Source of the DNA: Ruminococcus flavefaciens
GTDB lineage: Bacteria > Bacillota > Clostridia > Oscillospirales > Ruminococcaceae
NCBI GenBank assembly: GCA_002348905.1
Contig: DEBW01000082.1
Location: 7,848-22,044, forward strand
DNA: 14,197 nt
Direction: 5' to 3'
The translations under genes were made by a program, and so were the position numbers. Of this stretch, positions 11,420 through 14,197 are shown one piece after another. The notes under the pieces are model-generated. The model did not search any database. It was not told where the DNA came from and saw only the letters and a list, made by a program, of their open reading frames with translations. The number at the start of each line of letters is the position of its first letter. Within the stretch, counting starts at the first letter, position 1.

Positions 11420-14158
11420 ATGAGCATTTTTGATCTGTCAAAAAAACCTCCTGAACTAAGCCATGACTGGAAAGTCTTTCAGCAATTTGTAGGTAATATA
11501 GGCGCTTTTACATATGTTGCCAAAGATAAGACAGCTTACCTTGATGAGGCTGCCTGTCAGATGCTGGCTTGTTCCGGTACAAAGCTCAATGAGTTTGAAT
11601 TTTTTGACCTGCTGGAGAAGATTTCAAAATCTCCGGTGGAGGGACAGAAACATATATATAAATTCAAAAATAACAATACCACTAAGTACATAAAAATGAA
11701 TATCTACGAGAGCAGCGACGAATGGCTCGGATTCGTGCAGGACTTCTCACGGCAGCTTGCAAGCGACAGCTCTGCCGTAAACTTTATCGAGTACGATCCT
11801 GTTACAAAACTGCCGTCCTATCCTTCGTTCTCGCAGCATATAAAAAAGCTGCTGCCTGAGGTAAGAAACTGCTGTCTTGCTACTCTCTATATCAACGGCA
11901 TTGAAAAGTTAGGCTCGTTCCTTACCGTTGACAGTACAAACAGCTGTATAGCATCAGTTGCGGAAGCTCTGAAAAGTTTTACCGGCGAAAATGTTATTAT
12001 CGGCTCAAAGTCAAACTATGAGCTTTTAGCTTTCTTCCGTGACTGCGACAAGATGCAGATATACAACATCCTCAACAGTATGGACGAAGCTGTTCAGAAC
12101 TGCGTTCTTACAGACGATTTCGGAGAGATAATAGATATATCCGACAAGAGCAAGCTGAGCCTTGCCATAGGCTGCTCATCTTATCCGGACGAAGCTTCTG
12201 ACTTCAATATGCTGGTCAATTATTCGGAATTTGCACTCTATGAAGCAAGAACTGACCGCCGTCATGTTATCAACTGGTTCTCAGAGGAGGAGTATATCCG
12301 TGAGAAGGACTCCTACAAGAACGCACAGCTCCTGACAAAGATAGTCATGGAAAATCTGCTGATGTACTACGTTCAGCCTATCGTTGAGACTACTACCGGC
12401 GAGATAGTTGCGTATGAAGCACTTATGCGTACTGTCGGCGATGTTAAAATGGAGCCTAAGCAGGTGCTTTCCATAGCTGCAAGTCAGAACAACCTCTATT
12501 CAGTTGAAAAACTGACTTTCTTCAATACCATGCGCCTTCTGAGCGAGAATCAGCAGGTGTTCAATACTCGCAAGCTCTTTATAAACTCAATGTCAGGCTA
12601 TCTCCTCACAGATGAGGACTTCAACGAGCTTTACCTCACTTTCGGTGAGCTTCTTGAAAAAGCCGTTATCGAGATAGTCGAGGACAGTGATGCTACTCCG
12701 CAGGCTATCGAAACGCTGAGAAAGCGTCTTGCTCTTACACATTCACAGCTTGCTATAGACGATTACGGCACAGGCTACTCAAATACGTCAAATCTGCTGA
12801 AATACAAGCCGGACTATGTTAAGATAGACCGCTCTCTTATCGCTGACATTCATAACGATATGAAAAAACAGCAGCTTGTTACTCAGATAATCGAGTTCTG
12901 CCGTGACAATCAGCTTCAGTCTCTTGCTGAGGGAGTTGAGACTGCTCAGGAGATGAAAACAGTAATACGCCTCGGTGTAGACCTCATTCAGGGCTACTAC
13001 ACTTCAACTCCGAAGCCTCTTTTCCTTGACAGCATCTCAAAAGATGTCAAGGACGAGATAATAAAGACAAACCTTGAAACTCGTCCAAACGGCACTAAGA
13101 AAGTATATACCGCAAGAAACGATACTGAGATAGACCTTCTCAAACTCGCTCTTGAAAAGTACACTGATATACATATCTATCAGAGCAAACTGACTATAGT
13201 CGGCGATCCTGACAAGCAGGTGAAGATGAATATTTCCGTCATGGACAATCACAGCTGTGAACTTACTCTCAGAAACGTGAACATGGTCAGCGGAAACAGC
13301 AAACCGACTATATCTGTCGGTGAATATGCAAGACTTGTACTTGATATCTCAAAGACGAACAAACTCGGATACTCCGGCATTTATGTGCCTATGGGCTCGC
13401 AGATAGAGCTTACCGGAAAAGGCACGCTCACTATCGACTGCTACGCTTCTGAGGGTACAGGCATAGGCAACGACTACGACCACGGCTACGGTGATATTAC
13501 CGTTGATATGCAGGGCACTCTCGAAATAATATGCAACAGCACTGAAACTGTCTGCATCGGCGGAGGCTACAACAATGACGAATCTGAGATAAAGCTCATG
13601 TCGGGCAAGATAAAGCTGTTCATGTACAGCCATAACGGTGTCGCTATCGGAAGCTATGACGGCGAATCCAACATCGAGCTTGGCGACGGATGCTCGCTGG
13701 ATATGACTGTATCAGGCATAAAGGTCACAGGTATCGGAAGCTTCAAGGGTATTGCCACTGTTGCAAGCTCGGCTGATGTAAATATGCTCTGTACAGGCGC
13801 ACAGGCTGTAGGTATCGGCGTTCTCGCAAACGGTGAGGGAAGCGTACTCGTCCGCAAGGGACGCATCAATATAAAAATGCGCTCGGCTAAACATTCGTGT
13901 ATCGGCGCTATCGACGGCGATGTTAATGCTAAGATAATGAACTCGGAGATAATCATTGACTCTGAGGGAGACTTCGCTACAGGTATCGGCGATCCTAACG
14001 GAAGCGGAAATGTATTTATCATGGATTCTGCTGTTACTATGAATATGCTCTGCGGAAATCCGAATGATATATGCTCCGGAAGCGGAGATGTTCAGATACA
14101 GAACTCAACTATAAATTCCCTTGTAAATAACCGCAGGGTACAGCACGACAATAATTAA
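11420..14158 (+). CDS. PAS-like/degenerate GGDEF/EAL c-di-GMP phosphodiesterase with beta-helix-like C-terminal domain
   Basis: A 912-residue protein expected to cleave cyclic di-GMP. Residues 15-115 look PAS-like. Residues 125-290 have a GGDEF fold (YDPVTKLPSYPSF) whose signature has become SNYEL (198-202), so it is probably not a cyclase. The EAL domain (about 300-540) keeps E333 of EALMR, N389, E421, D447 and D448 (DDYGTGYS), K468, E505 (AEGVET) and Q524 (QGYY), so it should be active. From about residue 585 to 903 lies a Gly-rich repeat domain with a Gly-Ile-Gly core every 27-31 residues, like beta-helix domains of secreted proteins. No signal peptide or membrane helix is seen. GTG 11414 is possible, but ATG 11420 lies 5 nt from AAAAGGAG and is chosen. 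The gene stands alone, opposite the AraC-type regulator. Confidence 0.9.
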   Translation: MSIFDLSKKPPELSHDWKVFQQFVGNIGAFTYVAKDKTAYLDEAACQMLACSGTKLNEFEFFDLLEKISKSPVEGQKHIYKFKNNNTTKYIKMNIYESSDEWLGFVQDFSRQLASDSSAVNFIEYDPVTKLPSYPSFSQHIKKLLPEVRNCCLATLYINGIEKLGSFLTVDSTNSCIASVAEALKSFTGENVIIGSKSNYELLAFFRDCDKMQIYNILNSMDEAVQNCVLTDDFGEIIDISDKSKLSLAIGCSSYPDEASDFNMLVNYSEFALYEARTDRRHVINWFSEEEYIREKDSYKNAQLLTKIVMENLLMYYVQPIVETTTGEIVAYEALMRTVGDVKMEPKQVLSIAASQNNLYSVEKLTFFNTMRLLSENQQVFNTRKLFINSMSGYLLTDEDFNELYLTFGELLEKAVIEIVEDSDATPQAIETLRKRLALTHSQLAIDDYGTGYSNTSNLLKYKPDYVKIDRSLIADIHNDMKKQQLVTQIIEFCRDNQLQSLAEGVETAQEMKTVIRLGVDLIQGYYTSTPKPLFLDSISKDVKDEIIKTNLETRPNGTKKVYTARNDTEIDLLKLALEKYTDIHIYQSKLTIVGDPDKQVKMNISVMDNHSCELTLRNVNMVSGNSKPTISVGEYARLVLDISKTNKLGYSGIYVPMGSQIELTGKGTLTIDCYASEGTGIGNDYDHGYGDITVDMQGTLEIICNSTETVCIGGGYNNDESEIKLMSGKIKLFMYSHNGVAIGSYDGESNIELGDGCSLDMTVSGIKVTGIGSFKGIATVASSADVNMLCTGAQAVGIGVLANGEGSVLVRKGRINIKMRSAKHSCIGAIDGDVNAKIMNSEIIIDSEGDFATGIGDPNGSGNVFIMDSAVTMNMLCGNPNDICSGSGDVQIQNSTINSLVNNRRVQHDNN
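13454..14128 (+). repeat. Protein-level tandem repeat: about 8 turns of roughly 29 residues
   Basis: The core isoleucines of GTGIGN, TVCIGG, GVAIGS, VTGIGS, AVGIGV, HSCIGA and ATGIGD fall at residues 682, 713, 743, 772, 799, 828 and 856 (ATG start), spaced 31, 30, 29, 27, 29 and 28. A last degenerate turn follows at CSGSG (885-889). Each core is followed by a G/D/N-rich loop and two short alternating hydrophobic strands. An earlier GIYV at residue 654 is 28 residues before the first. This period and pattern fit a parallel beta-helix. The DNA is diverged between units, so this is an old repeat. Confidence 0.75.
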
Positions 14159-14197
14159 GAATGCGTGATGCATTACAGCTTGTCGAAAAAGTCATTT

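Noticed and set aside
12002..12040. Active diguanylate cyclase site in the EAL protein
   Set aside because: The expected GGDEF reads SNYEL, so the residues for metal and GTP are missing.
14160..14174. Hairpin AATGC/GCATT after the EAL gene as terminator
   Set aside because: A 5-bp stem with no T-tract; the real terminator probably lies beyond the window edge.

Overview
The window looks like chromosome from a Ruminococcus-like member of the Clostridia (Oscillospiraceae). The evidence is a SCIFF/ranthipeptide precursor tail beside its radical-SAM maturase, strong AGGAGG-type ribosome binding sites, sigma-A-type promoters in AT-rich spacers, moderate-GC genes, and GC-rich palindromic intergenic repeats. 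Assignment below family level is inference. No phage, IS element, CRISPR array, tRNA or rRNA gene was found.

Layout. (1) 1-1568, plus strand: the 3' end of the Cys-rich SCIFF precursor, an intrinsic terminator/attenuator, the maturase scfB, and a terminator. (2) 1604-1680: an intergenic repeat made of two hairpins. (3) 4743-1737, minus strand: an EamA/DMT transporter that overlaps recQ by 8 nt, driven by an extended -10 promoter. (4) 4869-8478, plus strand: a four-helix membrane protein of unknown function that apparently starts at CTG, then comM (YifB-type AAA+ ATPase), then a rodA/ftsW SEDS glycosyltransferase, ending in a hairpin terminator. (5) 10729-8513, minus strand: a 738-residue regulator with a LacI/PBP-like sensor, a linker, a degenerate GGDEF domain and an AraC-type DNA-binding domain. 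(6) 10730-11419: a 690-bp divergent regulatory region with several promoters, inverted repeats, a possible small RNA ending at a strong terminator, and dispersed repeats. (7) 11420-14158, plus strand: a 912-residue protein with a PAS-like region, a degenerate GGDEF, an EAL domain that keeps its catalytic residues, and a long C-terminal beta-helix-like domain with about eight turns of roughly 29 residues.

The most unusual part is 8513-14158. A probable ligand-sensing AraC-family regulator faces a c-di-GMP phosphodiesterase. Both carry a GGDEF fold that has lost its signature. The phosphodiesterase has a tail resembling the Gly-Ile-Gly beta-helix repeats usually seen in secreted or cell-surface proteins of gut Firmicutes, yet it has no signal peptide or membrane segment. 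The two promoters share a 9-bp half-site inside inverted repeats, so common control by the AraC-type protein is a reasonable but untested idea. Calls rest on reading motifs by eye; no database search or structure prediction was run.
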